Shown: positions 19,139-29,043, numbered from the stretch's first letter. The stretch: 64,000 nucleotides of DNA from Oscillospiraceae bacterium (GCA_902778275.1 CACYXE010000005.1:1-64000); one strand, 5' to 3'. Numbers and translations: made by a program. The notes: generated by a model from the sequence alone, not told the origin.

Positions 19139-19465
19139 AACGTGGAAGAATAAACTGCTTCCAATATTCTACGTTTGATGATTTGGTATTATTTACGCAG
19201 AAAGTTGAAAAAGCAACAGCACACAATAATTCGTTTCACGAGTTACGGTGTGCTATTGCTTTTATCTGGAATTATTATCATCTGCGTAAAAATGAAAAAA
19301 TGCACCTTGGCAAATCTCGCCTTGTCTTCCATTATACATCTACTGTACACAAAATTACCCCCTCCGTGTCCCAAAAAAACTTACCACTACACATGTAACA
19401 CGTGGAGCGCATTTAGGCAAGCAGGAATTATGGGTGATGATTCTTAATGAGAATACTTGTTCCTT

Positions 19466-19742
19466 CTAAACAAAAAACTCTATGATAGAACGTTCTTCAA
19501 AGCACTTCTTTTCCTCCTGTACAACTTCCTTTGTAGGAATGCCGAAAAGAATAATGCTTCCACCCATTTTCCCGCAGTGGCAGAGAGAAGCATTGCAATC
19601 TCGGAATCCACATCATTTATATAGGACATACCATCCATCCAGACTCTGGCATAACCCATGGCAACGATTGCGAGCTTGATCTTCTCCACCGCTACTGTGT
19701 AATTCTGTGTGTCGAATGCAAAACTGGCCGCGCCTCTGGCCT
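19466..19742 (-). pseudogene. C-terminal remnant of a nitroreductase-family gene, frameshifted
   Basis: Reading down from 19742 gives GAASFAFDTQNYTVAVEKIK, LAIVAMGYARVWMDGMSY and NDVDSEIAMLL, the FMN-binding C-terminal half of a nitroreductase. Near 19575 the frame shifts, and the tail MGGSIILFGIPTKEVVQEEK, then KKCFEERSII, continues in another frame to a TAG at 19466, matching the family ending GIPxE...KKPFEERV. The N-terminal half is absent. The fragment starts at the base after the LacI stop codon, so the lacI gene was probably joined onto an older gene by recombination. Confidence 0.6.
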
Positions 19743-20750
19743 TTACAGGGATTCTCGCAACACCAGATTGGTCAGCAATTCGATCTTGATGGGAGGCTCT
19801 TCGTTGTCGATGATGGTGACCAGCCGCTCAACAGCCAACTTCCCCATGGACTGCTTAGGCACATTGATGGTGGTCAACGGAGGCTCGACCAGTTCGGAAA
19901 CAGAGGTATTGTCAAAGCCGATGATCGCCACGTCTTCCGGAACCTTGTACCCAAAGTCCCGAAAAGCGTGAAGGGCGCCCATGGCAATAATGTCGTTATC
20001 GGCAAAATAGCAGGCGGCCAGCGGCGCGCCGGACTCCAAGATCTTTTTCATGTCCGAGTAGGCGCCGTCGATGGTCGGCATCAGAAGATGGACGATACAT
20101 CCGGAGGAGGAAAAATCGTTGTTGCGTACAGCTTTGTAAAACCCGTCTGCCCGTTCGTCAAAGTTGGTAATGGAGTAGGAGGATTTCAGGTATCCGGGCT
20201 GCAGATGATATTTTTGAATCATATAATTGGTGGCCAGAAAGGCGCCCTGCACATTGTTGATGACCACATAATCCTTGGCAATGTTCTCAAAATACGTATC
20301 GAGGATCACCATGGGGATCTCCACATCCCGGAAGCACTCGAAGTCCCGCGGCTGCATTTCTGTTGCCAGAAGAATAATGCCATCCGGTCGCGTGGAGACG
20401 ATCTCGCTTACGTCCACTTCAAGCCCGGATTTTTCGTAGAGGTAGCGGATATCCAGCGAAAAGCCATTCTTCTGGCAGGCGGTGGCAATGCCCTCTGTCA
20501 GGCTGGAGAAAAACGGCGTGTCCTCGACGATTTTACCGCCCAGCTTTTTGAAAATGACCAGAGAAAAGCGGCGCTGGCGCTTTGCACTGCCCGGCTTGAA
20601 GCTTCGGCCTGTGTATCCGTAATGCCAGGCGGCATTCAGAATCCTCTCGCGGGTTTCTGGACTGACGCCGGGTTTATTATTCAAAGCAATGGACACGGCG
20701 GAAGGTGAGACATTCAACATCTTTGCCAGTTCTTTTGCTGTAATAGCCAT
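19743..20750 (-). CDS. LacI-family transcriptional regulator
   Basis: A 335-residue regulator. It starts MAITAKELAKMLNVSPSAVS with the LacI helix-turn-helix and the hinge segment RERILNAAWHYGYT, then a periplasmic-binding-protein-like effector domain with the closing IGFDNTSVSELVEPPLTTIN string. An in-frame upstream start at 20795 would add 15 residues. ATG 20750 is preferred because TGAGGT lies just before it. It follows the sugar operon on the same strand after a terminator, and probably represses the two divergent sugar operons. A possible operator with AAAACTGGTTTT (20823-20834) lies upstream. Confidence 0.93.
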   Translation of the reverse strand: MAITAKELAKMLNVSPSAVSIALNNKPGVSPETRERILNAAWHYGYTGRSFKPGSAKRQRRFSLVIFKKLGGKIVEDTPFFSSLTEGIATACQKNGFSLDIRYLYEKSGLEVDVSEIVSTRPDGIILLATEMQPRDFECFRDVEIPMVILDTYFENIAKDYVVINNVQGAFLATNYMIQKYHLQPGYLKSSYSITNFDERADGFYKAVRNNDFSSSGCIVHLLMPTIDGAYSDMKKILESGAPLAACYFADNDIIAMGALHAFRDFGYKVPEDVAIIGFDNTSVSELVEPPLTTINVPKQSMGKLAVERLVTIIDNEEPPIKIELLTNLVLRESL

Positions 20751-20973
20751 AGCATACCTCATGTTTCGTAATTCTTTATCGCTTTTGCAGCGCAAGCCTT
20801 GCCCGCTGTCGGAGGAAACGGTAAAACTGGTTTTGCACGAGCAAATTACTTATTAGAAAATAATATCAAATTTACAGGAATTATGCAATGTTGTTTTCCA
20901 AAAACGACGTGGTTTTTCCCTCCATTTTTTCTTAAAAAGCAGGAACGCAGAGGAGCAAACAAGGAGAGAAGGC

Positions 20974-21009
20974 AACCGCGAATGCGGGAGCAAGCCCGTA
21001 TTCGCGGTT
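20974..21009 (-). terminator. Terminator-like hairpin after the E3 gene
   Basis: A 10-bp outer stem (20974-20983 with 21000-21009), with a further GGG/CCC pairing inside, lies about 30 bp past the E3 stop codon and before the lacI gene on the minus strand. A pyrimidine-rich tract follows, but no clean T-run. Confidence 0.5.
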
Positions 21010-21037
21010 TATACCATCGCTGCTGCGAAGGTACCGA

Positions 21038-22722
21038 TCATTTCTTCTTGTTGGGCATGTGGATCGCTCGGTTTACAGAGGCCATAACGCCTTCCCGCAA
21101 GGCCTCGGCCACGGTTGGATGGCAATGGATTGTACTGATCAGTTCATCCGCAGTACACTCCATACGAATGGCCAGGGCCGCCTCTTCAATCAGGTCGGTA
21201 GCCCGGGGCGCCAGAATGTGTACACCCAGGATCTCACCGTAGGGCTTTCCCGTGAGAACTTTGATCATGCCGTCCGTAAAACCAGTCACTAAGCTCTTGC
21301 CGTTGGCAGATATGGGGAAACGCCCCACATCGTACGCAAGCCCCCGCTGGGCAGCCTGCTCTTCCGTCAGGCCCACGCCGGCAAATTCCGGCCCTACATA
21401 GGCGCAGGAAGGGCTGTATTCCGGAAGGAACTCGCTGCTGCCGCCCAGTGCGTTTTCTGCCGCGACTTCGCCCATGGCCATAGCCGCGTGAGCCAGCATC
21501 AGTTTGCCGTTGCAGTCGCCTGCGGCGTAAATGCCGGCAACGGGGGTTTCCATCTTGCTGTTGACGGGAAGGAAGCCCCGCTCCAACACGATCCCCGCGT
21601 TTTCCAACTGCAATCCTGCGGTGTTGGGAGCCCTGCCCACGCAGATCAGGACCTTTTCCGCTTGAAACACCTGTTCGCCGGCGGGTGTGCGGCCGTGACG
21701 AGGGCGCCCCCTTCCGTATCCTGAATCCGGAGCACGCTGCTGTCGGTATGAATATCCAGCCCTGAGCGGGCCAGCTTCTCCCGCAGGATGGCGGTCAACT
21801 CCCGATCCATCAGCGGCAGCAGTTCACTTGTCTGTTCGATCACGGTGATCCGGCTGCCGAAGCTGGCATAGATACTGCCAAGCTCCAACCCGATCACACC
21901 GCCGCCGATGATGAGCATGCTCTCGGGCACGGCATCCAGCTGCAGGCACGCGGTGGAATCGATACAAGCGCCGGAGCCCTGCACACCGGGGATATCGGGT
22001 ATGATGGGGTGAGAGCCGGAGGCGATGATAATACGGTCCGCTGTGATCTCCTGCCCGCCTGCGGTTACGGTCCTGGCGTTGACGAAGGCGGCTTCGCCCT
22101 CAATGAACTTGATCTTGTTGGCGCGGAGCAACGCTCGGACCCCGCTCACCAGCTTTTCAGAATTGGAGACTCTGGTGGCCTGGACTTGCGTCCAGTCCAC
22201 ACGCAGGCCGTCCGCGTAGATCCCGATGCCGCCGGCATTCTTAAAGCTGTTATAAATCTCTGCGGCGTGCATCAGCGACTTTGTGGGCATGCAGCCGCAG
22301 TTCAGACAGGTGCCGCCGACATGCGTCTTTTCGATCAGGGTAACGCTGGCCCCCAGCTGTGCGGCGCGGATGGCGGCCACATAGCCGCCGGGACCGCCGC
22401 CGATCACGACCACGGACAGGCCCGCGCCGCCGTTGGGGGAGGCAGCCGTCTTTTCCGGCGAGGACGAAACAGCGGCAGGCGCCTCGCCTTCCTCGATCTC
22501 TGCCACTGCCGTTCCCACCGGGATCGGCTTTCCGGCTTCGGCCAGAATGCTGTGAAGCACCCCGCTGCAATTGGCTTCGATCTCCAGTTCTGCCTTTCCG
22601 GTGTTGACAATGAACAGCACGTCACCATCCCGGACGGGGTCTCCGGCCTTCTTTTCCCAGGCGGTGATCACACCTTCGGTCATGGTTTTTCCGATTTTCG
22701 GCATATTGACTTGCACAGGCAT
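21038..22722 (-). pseudogene. lpdA: Lipoyl-domain dihydrolipoamide dehydrogenase (E3), one frameshift
   Basis: E3 reoxidises dihydrolipoyl groups of 2-oxo-acid dehydrogenases with NAD+. From ATG 22722 there is an N-terminal lipoyl domain with lysine in NTGKAELEIE. A FAD domain VVVIGGGPGGYVAAIRAAQL and the redox disulfide GGTCLNCGCMPTK follow, then an NAD domain (LIIGGGVIGLELGSIYASFG). Near 21690-21710 the frame shifts, and the rest (FQAEKVLICVGRAPN, then the C-terminal HCHPTVAE with the active-site His) lies in another frame to 21038. One missing base explains it. All catalytic residues are present across the two frames, so a base-call error is as likely as real loss. Lipoyl-E3 fusion is typical of acetoin dehydrogenase systems. 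Confidence 0.85.
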
Positions 22723-22738
22723 TGGATGACACCTCCGA

Positions 22739-23869
22739 TCAGGCCAGCATCAGCGCCGGGTTTTCCATCAGCGTTTTGACCCGCTGCAGAAATTCAGCGG
22801 CCACGGAGCCGTCCACGACCCGGTGGTCAGCGGTCAGGGACAGATTCATGATCGGGCGTATGGCGATCTCGCCGTTGCGGACGACGACCTTGTCTTCCAT
22901 CGTGTTCACGCCCAGGATAGCTACCTCGGGCTGGTTGATAATGGGAGAGAAGCTTTCGATGCCGTACATGCCCAGATTCGTAATGGTGAAGGTGCCGCCC
23001 CGGAGCTTTTCCATGGGCAGCTGTCCGCTGCGGGCCTTCTCCGCCAGGTCTTTGACCTCTGCAGAAATCTCCTGCAGGCTTTTCTTGTCAGCATCGGTCA
23101 CGTTGGGGACCACCAGCCCGTTGGGAAGGGCCACAGCCACACCCATATTCACGTAATGCTTGTAGACGATCTTGTTGTCCACAACAGAGCAGTTCAGAGC
23201 AGGATACTCGGTGAGGGCCTTGGCCACAAATTTGACCAGCAGATCCGTATAGGATACTTTCAGTCCTCCGGCTTTCAACTGCTCCCGGTATTGCTTCATA
23301 GCCCCCATATCGATCTCCAGATTGAAGGTCACAGTGGGGCTCGTCATATGGGAATCCTGCATGTTGCGAGCGATAGCCTTGCGCATGCCGTTCATGGCGA
23401 CGACCTGTTCCCGGCCATCATCCTCCGGCTGCGGGGCCTGCGCCTGGGCATTCCGTGCCTTCAAATAATCCAGAATGTCCTTGGCAAATATCCGTCCTTG
23501 CGCGGGGATCTGAGTGAGATCAATATTCTGATCGGCGGCAAGCTTCCGGGCCAGGGGCGAGGCTTTGCCCGCTTTCGGCGCCGCTTCCTGTGAGGCCGGA
23601 GCTGCAGCGGGGGCGGCATCCGCCGCTTTGGGCGCCTCCCCCTCCGCGATCACGGCGATGCGCGCCTTGACCGGAATGCTCTCCCCCTCGGCGGCCAGAA
23701 GCTCACTGACGATACCGGCCTCTGGAGCCTCCACATCGAAGCTGCCCTTCTCCGTCTGCAGGGTGAACAACAGATCGCCTTCGTTTACATAGTCGCCTGG
23801 TTTTACCAGCCACTTCGCGATGATACCGCTCTCCATGGTTTTGCCGATTCTAGGCATGGTAATATCCAT
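22739..23869 (-). CDS. 2-oxo-acid / acetoin dehydrogenase E2 acyltransferase
   Basis: A 376-residue E2 with one lipoyl domain (residues 1-75, lysine in LQTEKGSFDVEAPEAG), an Ala/Pro-rich linker, a peripheral-subunit-binding domain (ASPLARKLAADQNIDLTQIP to GRIFAKDIL) and the catalytic acyltransferase domain ending LTADHRVVDGSVAAEF, with the HxxxD active site. It carries the acyl group from E1 to CoA. AGGAGG stands before the ATG, and the E3 gene follows after 16 bp. The E1 subunits are encoded about 9 kb away in the divergent operon. Confidence 0.93.
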   Translation of the reverse strand: MDITMPRIGKTMESGIIAKWLVKPGDYVNEGDLLFTLQTEKGSFDVEAPEAGIVSELLAAEGESIPVKARIAVIAEGEAPKAADAAPAAAPASQEAAPKAGKASPLARKLAADQNIDLTQIPAQGRIFAKDILDYLKARNAQAQAPQPEDDGREQVVAMNGMRKAIARNMQDSHMTSPTVTFNLEIDMGAMKQYREQLKAGGLKVSYTDLLVKFVAKALTEYPALNCSVVDNKIVYKHYVNMGVAVALPNGLVVPNVTDADKKSLQEISAEVKDLAEKARSGQLPMEKLRGGTFTITNLGMYGIESFSPIINQPEVAILGVNTMEDKVVVRNGEIAIRPIMNLSLTADHRVVDGSVAAEFLQRVKTLMENPALMLA

Positions 23870-23884
23870 TCTCTGCCTCCTGTG

Positions 23885-24277
23885 TTACCGTGCAAAATAG
23901 GGGCGCATATCGGCGTCCTCAAAATAATACCAATGCTTGCCTTTGATGGCGTCCGGGTGGTTGGTGTCATCCGCGGGAATGAACACTTCATCGGTGCATT
24001 CCGGCCATTTGTCCCGGCAGAGGATGTGATGCACCAGCTTGCCGCCGCTTGCATACCACTCCTCCCAGGCCAGACGGTCCCAGTCGTCGGGAATCGCGTT
24101 GATAACATATTCCCGATCGATCCCCTCTACATGGCAGTCAGACTTGACCCAATGGTAGCGCCCGGCATAAAGCGCGTCACCGGATGCAGTCAGATCGGCA
24201 AACATCTTGGCCGGGGAAAAGCCCAGCGCTTCCAGGGCGGAGAGAATCTCCTCCCGTTCCAGTATTTCAGTCAGCAT
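23885..24277 (-). CDS. Small acidic cytosolic protein of unknown function
   Basis: A 130-residue protein with no signal peptide or membrane segment. It is rich in Trp, Asp and Glu (YHWVKSDCHVEGIDREYV, DDWDRLAWEEWYASGGK). It sits 11 bp after the isomerase gene and 15 bp before the E2 gene, so it is certainly cotranscribed. I do not recognise the family. The position suggests a pathway-specific accessory protein, perhaps a mutarotase-like or sugar-binding fold, but that is a guess from context only. Confidence 0.65.
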   Translation of the reverse strand: MLTEILEREEILSALEALGFSPAKMFADLTASGDALYAGRYHWVKSDCHVEGIDREYVINAIPDDWDRLAWEEWYASGGKLVHHILCRDKWPECTDEVFIPADDTNHPDAIKGKHWYYFEDADMRPYFAR

Positions 24278-24288
24278 AGTTTCCCGCC

Positions 24289-25701
24289 TCAGCCTTCATG
24301 GAAGTAGGTATCCCAGCCCAAATAATTGACAAAGGCTTCTTCCAGAATGTCGGCGCAATTGCCGCGCACAGTGGCCACATGGTGTTCAAAGCCGTTGCGG
24401 CAGATGAATTTCAGCAGCTTCTGCAGGCCGGGGATCTTCCACAGAGACAGGGCACCAAAAGAGGGGATCTTATCGGCCAGAAGCTCGCCCTCGCCCAGGT
24501 AGGTCTTCATGATGCCCTGATTGTCGTCGGTGGCGATTTTGGCATAGGTCATGGGGCCGGCCACAGCCTGACCTTTACAGGCCCCGAAGCAGGTCTCCTT
24601 GGCCAGCCCGCCCTTGGACAGGATATCCAGATGAGAGATCTCAATATCGGTGCCGAAAAAGCTTTTGGGGAAGTTGCCGCAATGCTGGTTGATGCAGACG
24701 TTGCGGTCCTTGCTGAAGTTGTTGTTCCAATCCATGTAGGCGGCTTTGTTGCCGGAGGCTTTGTTCAGCGCCAGCATGGTGACAGCACCCATGACATCTG
24801 ATTCGCAGGCACCGGGGATGCCTTCTTCACCCAGCATGCTCATGGCCAGGCAGGCGGCGCAGCCATAGTTGTTCTCAATGGAGTTCCAGCACTGCATGGC
24901 AAAAGCGTCACACTTGTTTTCGGTGAGCCAGTCCTTGACGGCAAGGATCAGTTTGGCCTGGCGGGTGATCAGTTCGCTGGCCACGGACGCGGGGATACTG
25001 CCGTAGGCGCGGATCTTGGCCTCACAGTCGGCAATGCGCTCCGGATCCTGAATGGCATTGGCAGCGGCGATGATCTCGGAAAGGTCAACGCAGCGGGTGG
25101 TGATACCGCTCTTCTGCATGATCTTTTCGGAAAAACGAACGGTTCTGAAGTTGTCGGGACGCATACCGATCAGCCCGATGCGGGCATGGCGCATAGCGTA
25201 GACCACAGAGCAGATCTTGTCAAAGCGGTCCAGGTCTTGACCGAACTCTTCGGATTTGATGGCGCAGGTATGCAGTTGCGTCAAAGTATACTTGATGCCG
25301 CCGTAATACAGGTTGTTGCAGACGGAAATCTTGCCGCAGAAACTGTCGGCGCGTTCGGCCAGGGAGAGCTTGTCATCTTCATCATCGCTTGCCTGCACCA
25401 AAACGGGAACATCCACGCCGCTGTCTTTGATGGCGTGGTAGATGGGCGCTTCCTCCCCAAAGTTGGGCATGCAGACAATAATGCCGGTTAGTACATCGGA
25501 GTACTTGCGGAACAGGGCCGCGCATTTTTCCGCATCGTCCAGGGTCATAACGCCGCCGGATGCGGTGGCGTCATCCGGGAGGATGATGTATTTCATCTTG
25601 TGCGCATCCAGAACGCTGAACAGTTCCTTCTTCGCCGCCTTTACCAGCTCTGCAGGAAATACCCCACGGGCAGCTACGATAACGCCAAAAGTGTTTTCCA
25701 T
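24289..25701 (-). CDS. L-fucose/L-arabinose isomerase-fold protein
   Basis: A 470-residue protein resembling the L-fucose isomerase family and related uncharacterised aldose isomerases. Features are the N-terminal VIVAARGVFPAELVKAAKKE, a GIIVCMPNFGEEAPIYHAIK stretch, the IGLIGMRPDNF segment, CWNSIENNYGCAACLAMSML with likely metal-ligand acidic residues, and a C-terminal HHVATVRGN, where the family places its ligand His. GGAAGGAG precedes ATG 25701. Between a kinase and an E2 gene, it probably converts an imported aldose to a ketose before phosphorylation. The substrate is unknown. Confidence 0.75.
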   Translation of the reverse strand: MENTFGVIVAARGVFPAELVKAAKKELFSVLDAHKMKYIILPDDATASGGVMTLDDAEKCAALFRKYSDVLTGIIVCMPNFGEEAPIYHAIKDSGVDVPVLVQASDDEDDKLSLAERADSFCGKISVCNNLYYGGIKYTLTQLHTCAIKSEEFGQDLDRFDKICSVVYAMRHARIGLIGMRPDNFRTVRFSEKIMQKSGITTRCVDLSEIIAAANAIQDPERIADCEAKIRAYGSIPASVASELITRQAKLILAVKDWLTENKCDAFAMQCWNSIENNYGCAACLAMSMLGEEGIPGACESDVMGAVTMLALNKASGNKAAYMDWNNNFSKDRNVCINQHCGNFPKSFFGTDIEISHLDILSKGGLAKETCFGACKGQAVAGPMTYAKIATDDNQGIMKTYLGEGELLADKIPSFGALSLWKIPGLQKLLKFICRNGFEHHVATVRGNCADILEEAFVNYLGWDTYFHEG

Positions 25702-25737
25702 GTTGAGACTCCTTCCAAATATAAAGTTAAGAATCAA

Positions 25738-27210
25738 TTAAGCCATCTTGGCTAGTGCGATTGCTTTGCACCAGCCGTCATACAGCGCGTCCACCTGTTT
25801 CCGGGACAGACAGGGAGAAAAGATCGCACCATGGCGGATCAAACGGTCAAGATCGGCTGCCTGCCAGAAGCCTGTTCCCAGCCCGGCCAGCAGAGCCGAA
25901 CCATAAGCAGACGCCTCTTCCACCCGGTTTCGAACGATCGCTTTGCCGCAGAGGGACGCTTGAAACTCCATCAGGAAGCGGTTTTCAGTTGGCTTTCCGT
26001 CTACCATCAAGCTGTCAAATGCAAGACCCGTATCCGCTTCAATGGCTTTGACTACGTCCGTGATCTGATATGCGATGGATTCCAGTGCTGCCCGCACGAT
26101 ATGGCGTTTATCTGTGTCAAAGGTCATCCCGGTGAGAAGAGCCTTTGCATCAGGCGCCCAATGGGGTGCTCCCAGGCCGCTGAACGCGGGGACAAAGTAT
26201 ACTCCGCCGTTTCCGTCAAGCTCAGTGGCCATGGCCTCCGCATCTCCTGCGGAAGGCAAAAGCTGCAGCTGGTCTGTCAGCCACTTGACAGTGGCGCCGG
26301 TGCTGTTGATATTGCCTTCGATGGCGAAGTTTACCTTCCCGCCGCAGGCATAGGACACCGTTGTGGCAAGGCCTGTGCTGCTCAGCTTGTCCGGACCCGT
26401 GCCGGCCATGACAGAAGAGCCGGTACCGTAAGTCACTTTGATGCCGGTCCCCAGGCCGCACTGGGCAAACAGCGCGCCATGGGAGTCTCCGATCACTCCG
26501 GCAATAGGGATCTGGCAGCCGTCTAGGCACATGTGTCCGACCACCTGGTCGGAAAACAGGATCCGCGGCATCATGGCAGCGGACAGGCCGAAGGCCTCCA
26601 GTAGCATATCGTCCCAGCGGAGGGTCTGAAGATCCATCAACTGCGTCCGGCTGGCGTTGGAATAGTCGGTGATGTGGTTTTTCTCCCGGCTCAGGTTCCA
26701 GACCAGCCAGGAATCCACGGTCCCGCAAAGAAGGCGGCCTTCTGCTTTCAAGGCTCGGGCATGTTCCACGTTATCCATGATCCAGGCCAGCTTTGCCGCG
26801 GAGAAGAACTCAGAGAGCGGAAGACCGGTTTTGGCCTTGACCTGTTCTTCCATACCCAGGTCGCGGATGCGCTGGCACTGATCCCCCGCCCGGCTGCACT
26901 GCCAGACAATAGCGTTATAGACCGGCTTACCTGTTTCCCGATCCCATGCGAGCACCGTTTCCCGCTGGTTGGTGATGGCAAGGCATTGGATCTCGGCAGC
27001 GGAAACGGCTGCCTGGGCAAGCAGCTGCTCGATGAGCATGCGCACATTGGCCAGGATTTCCATCGGGTCGTGTTCAACCCATCCCAGTTGGGGATGGATC
27101 TGACTGTGGGATGCGTAACTTTTGCTTTGAATATTTCCGTCATGATCAATCAGCAGGGCCTTGGTGCCGGCCGTGCTCTGATCGATAGCAAGAATGAATC
27201 GTTTTTCCAT
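25738..27210 (-). CDS. FGGY-family carbohydrate kinase, glycerol-kinase-like
   Basis: A 490-residue kinase very close to glycerol kinase in its motifs: ILAIDQSTAGTKALLID (ATP/Mg), ITNQRETVLAWDRETGKPVY, NAIVWQCSRAGDQC, DSWLVWNL and ITDYSNASRTQLMDLQTLRW. Of the glycerol-binding residues, the Arg-Glu pair (NQRET), the Trp (IVWQ) and the catalytic Asp (VIGDSHGALF) are kept, but the tyrosine of the DPYFSGTK segment is replaced by Phe (SEFFSAAK). That, and the operon with isomerase, transketolase and sugar importer, argue for a sugar substrate instead of glycerol. Fructokinase- or apulose-kinase-like roles are possible. Confidence 0.88.
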   Translation of the reverse strand: MEKRFILAIDQSTAGTKALLIDHDGNIQSKSYASHSQIHPQLGWVEHDPMEILANVRMLIEQLLAQAAVSAAEIQCLAITNQRETVLAWDRETGKPVYNAIVWQCSRAGDQCQRIRDLGMEEQVKAKTGLPLSEFFSAAKLAWIMDNVEHARALKAEGRLLCGTVDSWLVWNLSREKNHITDYSNASRTQLMDLQTLRWDDMLLEAFGLSAAMMPRILFSDQVVGHMCLDGCQIPIAGVIGDSHGALFAQCGLGTGIKVTYGTGSSVMAGTGPDKLSSTGLATTVSYACGGKVNFAIEGNINSTGATVKWLTDQLQLLPSAGDAEAMATELDGNGGVYFVPAFSGLGAPHWAPDAKALLTGMTFDTDKRHIVRAALESIAYQITDVVKAIEADTGLAFDSLMVDGKPTENRFLMEFQASLCGKAIVRNRVEEASAYGSALLAGLGTGFWQAADLDRLIRHGAIFSPCLSRKQVDALYDGWCKAIALAKMA

Positions 27211-27211
27211 A

Positions 27212-28165
27212 TTACTTCACAACCTCACGCACTGCCTGGGCGATGCCGGCCGCGTCCAGGCCGTAATGGGCCTTCATCTCCGCAGAGCTTCCGCAGAGTA
27301 GGACTTCGTTGGGCAGGGCCACACATTTGACACGGACGGGGCATGATTCGGCGGTCACCTGTGCCACCGCGGAGCCCAGGCCCCCGTTGATGCTGTGTTC
27401 CTCCGTGCATACGATGGCGCCGGTTTCCCGGGCTGCCCTCAGCACAGCCTCCACGTCCAGGGGTTTGATGGTAAACATGTCCAGCACACGGGCTTCGATG
27501 CCCTCCTTGCTCAGGGTCTCCGCCGCCACAAGGGCGGGAAACAGCTGTTCGCCGACGGCGATGATGGTCACATCCGAACCCTCCCGGCACAGATGCGCTT
27601 TGCCAAACTGAAAAACGTCGGTCTCCTCATAGAACGCGGGGACTGCGCCCCGGCCCATCCGCAGGTAAACGGGGCCGTCAAAGTCCGCCAGCATGTGGGC
27701 AAGCTTTTTCGCCTGCATCGCGTCGGCTGGGCAGAGCACACTGATATTGGCGATTGCGCGCATCACGGCGAAATCCTGTACGGAGTAATGGCTTTCACCC
27801 AGAGCGCCGTAGCTGATGCCGCCGCTGACGCCGATCAGTTTGACGTTTTTGTTGGAGTAGGCCACATCCACTTTGACTTGCTCCAGGCTTCTGGCCGCCA
27901 GAAAAGCCGCCGGCCCGCAGACGAAGGGACGCTTGCTGAACGAGGCAAGACCTGCGGCGATACCGACCATATCCTGCTCCGCAATGCCGCACTCTACAAA
28001 TTGGTCCGGCAGTGCAGCAACATAGTTGGTAAGCGCAGCGGAGCCGGTAGCGTCACTGGTCAGGGCGATGATATCCGGATCCTGTCTGGCAGCCTCCAGC
28101 AGAGCATCCATAAAAGACTGCCGGACGTTTTCCGAGGGGATTCCAGCATCTGTTACATTACGCAT
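27212..28165 (-). CDS. Transketolase C-terminal subunit (first pair)
   Basis: A 317-residue protein holding the pyrimidine-binding and C-terminal domains of a split transketolase. The catalytic glutamate that activates thiamine diphosphate is in FVECGIAEQDMVGIAAGLAS. EEHSINGGLGSAVAQ and the C-terminal domain follow. Its start overlaps the end of the N-terminal subunit gene by 8 bases, so the two are translationally coupled. Split transketolases act on ketose phosphates, and several carry out specialised reactions such as apulose-phosphate or sulfofructose cleavage. Confidence 0.92.
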   Translation of the reverse strand: MRNVTDAGIPSENVRQSFMDALLEAARQDPDIIALTSDATGSAALTNYVAALPDQFVECGIAEQDMVGIAAGLASFSKRPFVCGPAAFLAARSLEQVKVDVAYSNKNVKLIGVSGGISYGALGESHYSVQDFAVMRAIANISVLCPADAMQAKKLAHMLADFDGPVYLRMGRGAVPAFYEETDVFQFGKAHLCREGSDVTIIAVGEQLFPALVAAETLSKEGIEARVLDMFTIKPLDVEAVLRAARETGAIVCTEEHSINGGLGSAVAQVTAESCPVRVKCVALPNEVLLCGSSAEMKAHYGLDAAGIAQAVREVVK

Positions 28166-28994
28166 GGCTCAACATCTCCTGTTTCTTGTTTTCCAAAAAG
28201 GCCACTGCCGCTTCATACTGATCCTTATTGGGAATGCCATGGTGCCACTTGGCCAGATTTTCGGCAAAGCAGATGTCTTTGCCCTTGATCGTATGTGCCA
28301 GGATCAGGCTGGGCTTCCCCACTTCAAAGGGAGCGGCGTCCAGCGCATCGACGATCTGCTGCATATTGTTCCCGTCGATCTCCTTGACGCTCCAACCGAA
28401 GGCGCGGTATTTTTCCGCCACATCGCCCAGAGCTATCACATCCTCCGTGCAGCCGGTAATCTGAAGCATATTTCGGTCCAGAATGGCGATCAGGTTGTCC
28501 GTGCCGTAGTTTGCGGCGGCCATGGCCGCCTCCCAATTGGAGCCCTCCGCCTGCTCTCCGTCTCCCATGACCACATAGACCTTGCTGGACAGGCCGGACT
28601 TCCTGGCCCCCAGGGCCATGCCCACTGCCGCGGGAAGCCCGTGTCCCAGGGCGCCAGAGCAGATCTCAATACCGGGAACCTTAACCGTGGGATGCCCGAA
28701 CAAGCGGGAGCCAAACTGTGAATAGCTATCCAGCTCTTCCAGCGGGAAGAAGCCCCTATCCGCCAAAATGCAGTACAGGCTCTCCACGGAGTGACCTTTG
28801 CTCAAAATAAAGCGATCCCGGTCAGGCAAAAGTGGATTCTGTGGATCCACACGCATTTTATAATAGTACAGGGCAACCAGGATATCCGCAGCGGACATGG
28901 TGCCGCCCAGGTGGCCGGTCCCGGCCTCATAGATCAGGCGCAGAGCCCGCAGGCGAATATCAACGGCCTTCAATTCCAATTCTTTTATCTGCAT
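28158..28994 (-). CDS. Transketolase N-terminal (TPP-binding) subunit (first pair)
   Basis: A 278-residue protein with the transketolase N-terminal fold: GTGHLGGTMSAADILVALYY, DRFILSKGHSVESLY, CSGALGHGLPAAVGMALG, and the diphosphate-binding GDGEQAEGSNWEAAM ending LDRN. Histidines in TGHLGG and SKGHS match those near the cofactor and substrate. ATG 28994 was chosen over 29042 because GGGAGGAAC precedes it. It lies after the ABC permease gene and couples to its C-terminal partner. Confidence 0.92.
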   Translation of the reverse strand: MQIKELELKAVDIRLRALRLIYEAGTGHLGGTMSAADILVALYYYKMRVDPQNPLLPDRDRFILSKGHSVESLYCILADRGFFPLEELDSYSQFGSRLFGHPTVKVPGIEICSGALGHGLPAAVGMALGARKSGLSSKVYVVMGDGEQAEGSNWEAAMAAANYGTDNLIAILDRNMLQITGCTEDVIALGDVAEKYRAFGWSVKEIDGNNMQQIVDALDAAPFEVGKPSLILAHTIKGKDICFAENLAKWHHGIPNKDQYEAAVAFLENKKQEMLSHA

Positions 28995-29043
28995 ATCCGT
29001 TCCTCCCAATAGACCGCGCTTCGGCAGCATGCCGATGCGCAAA

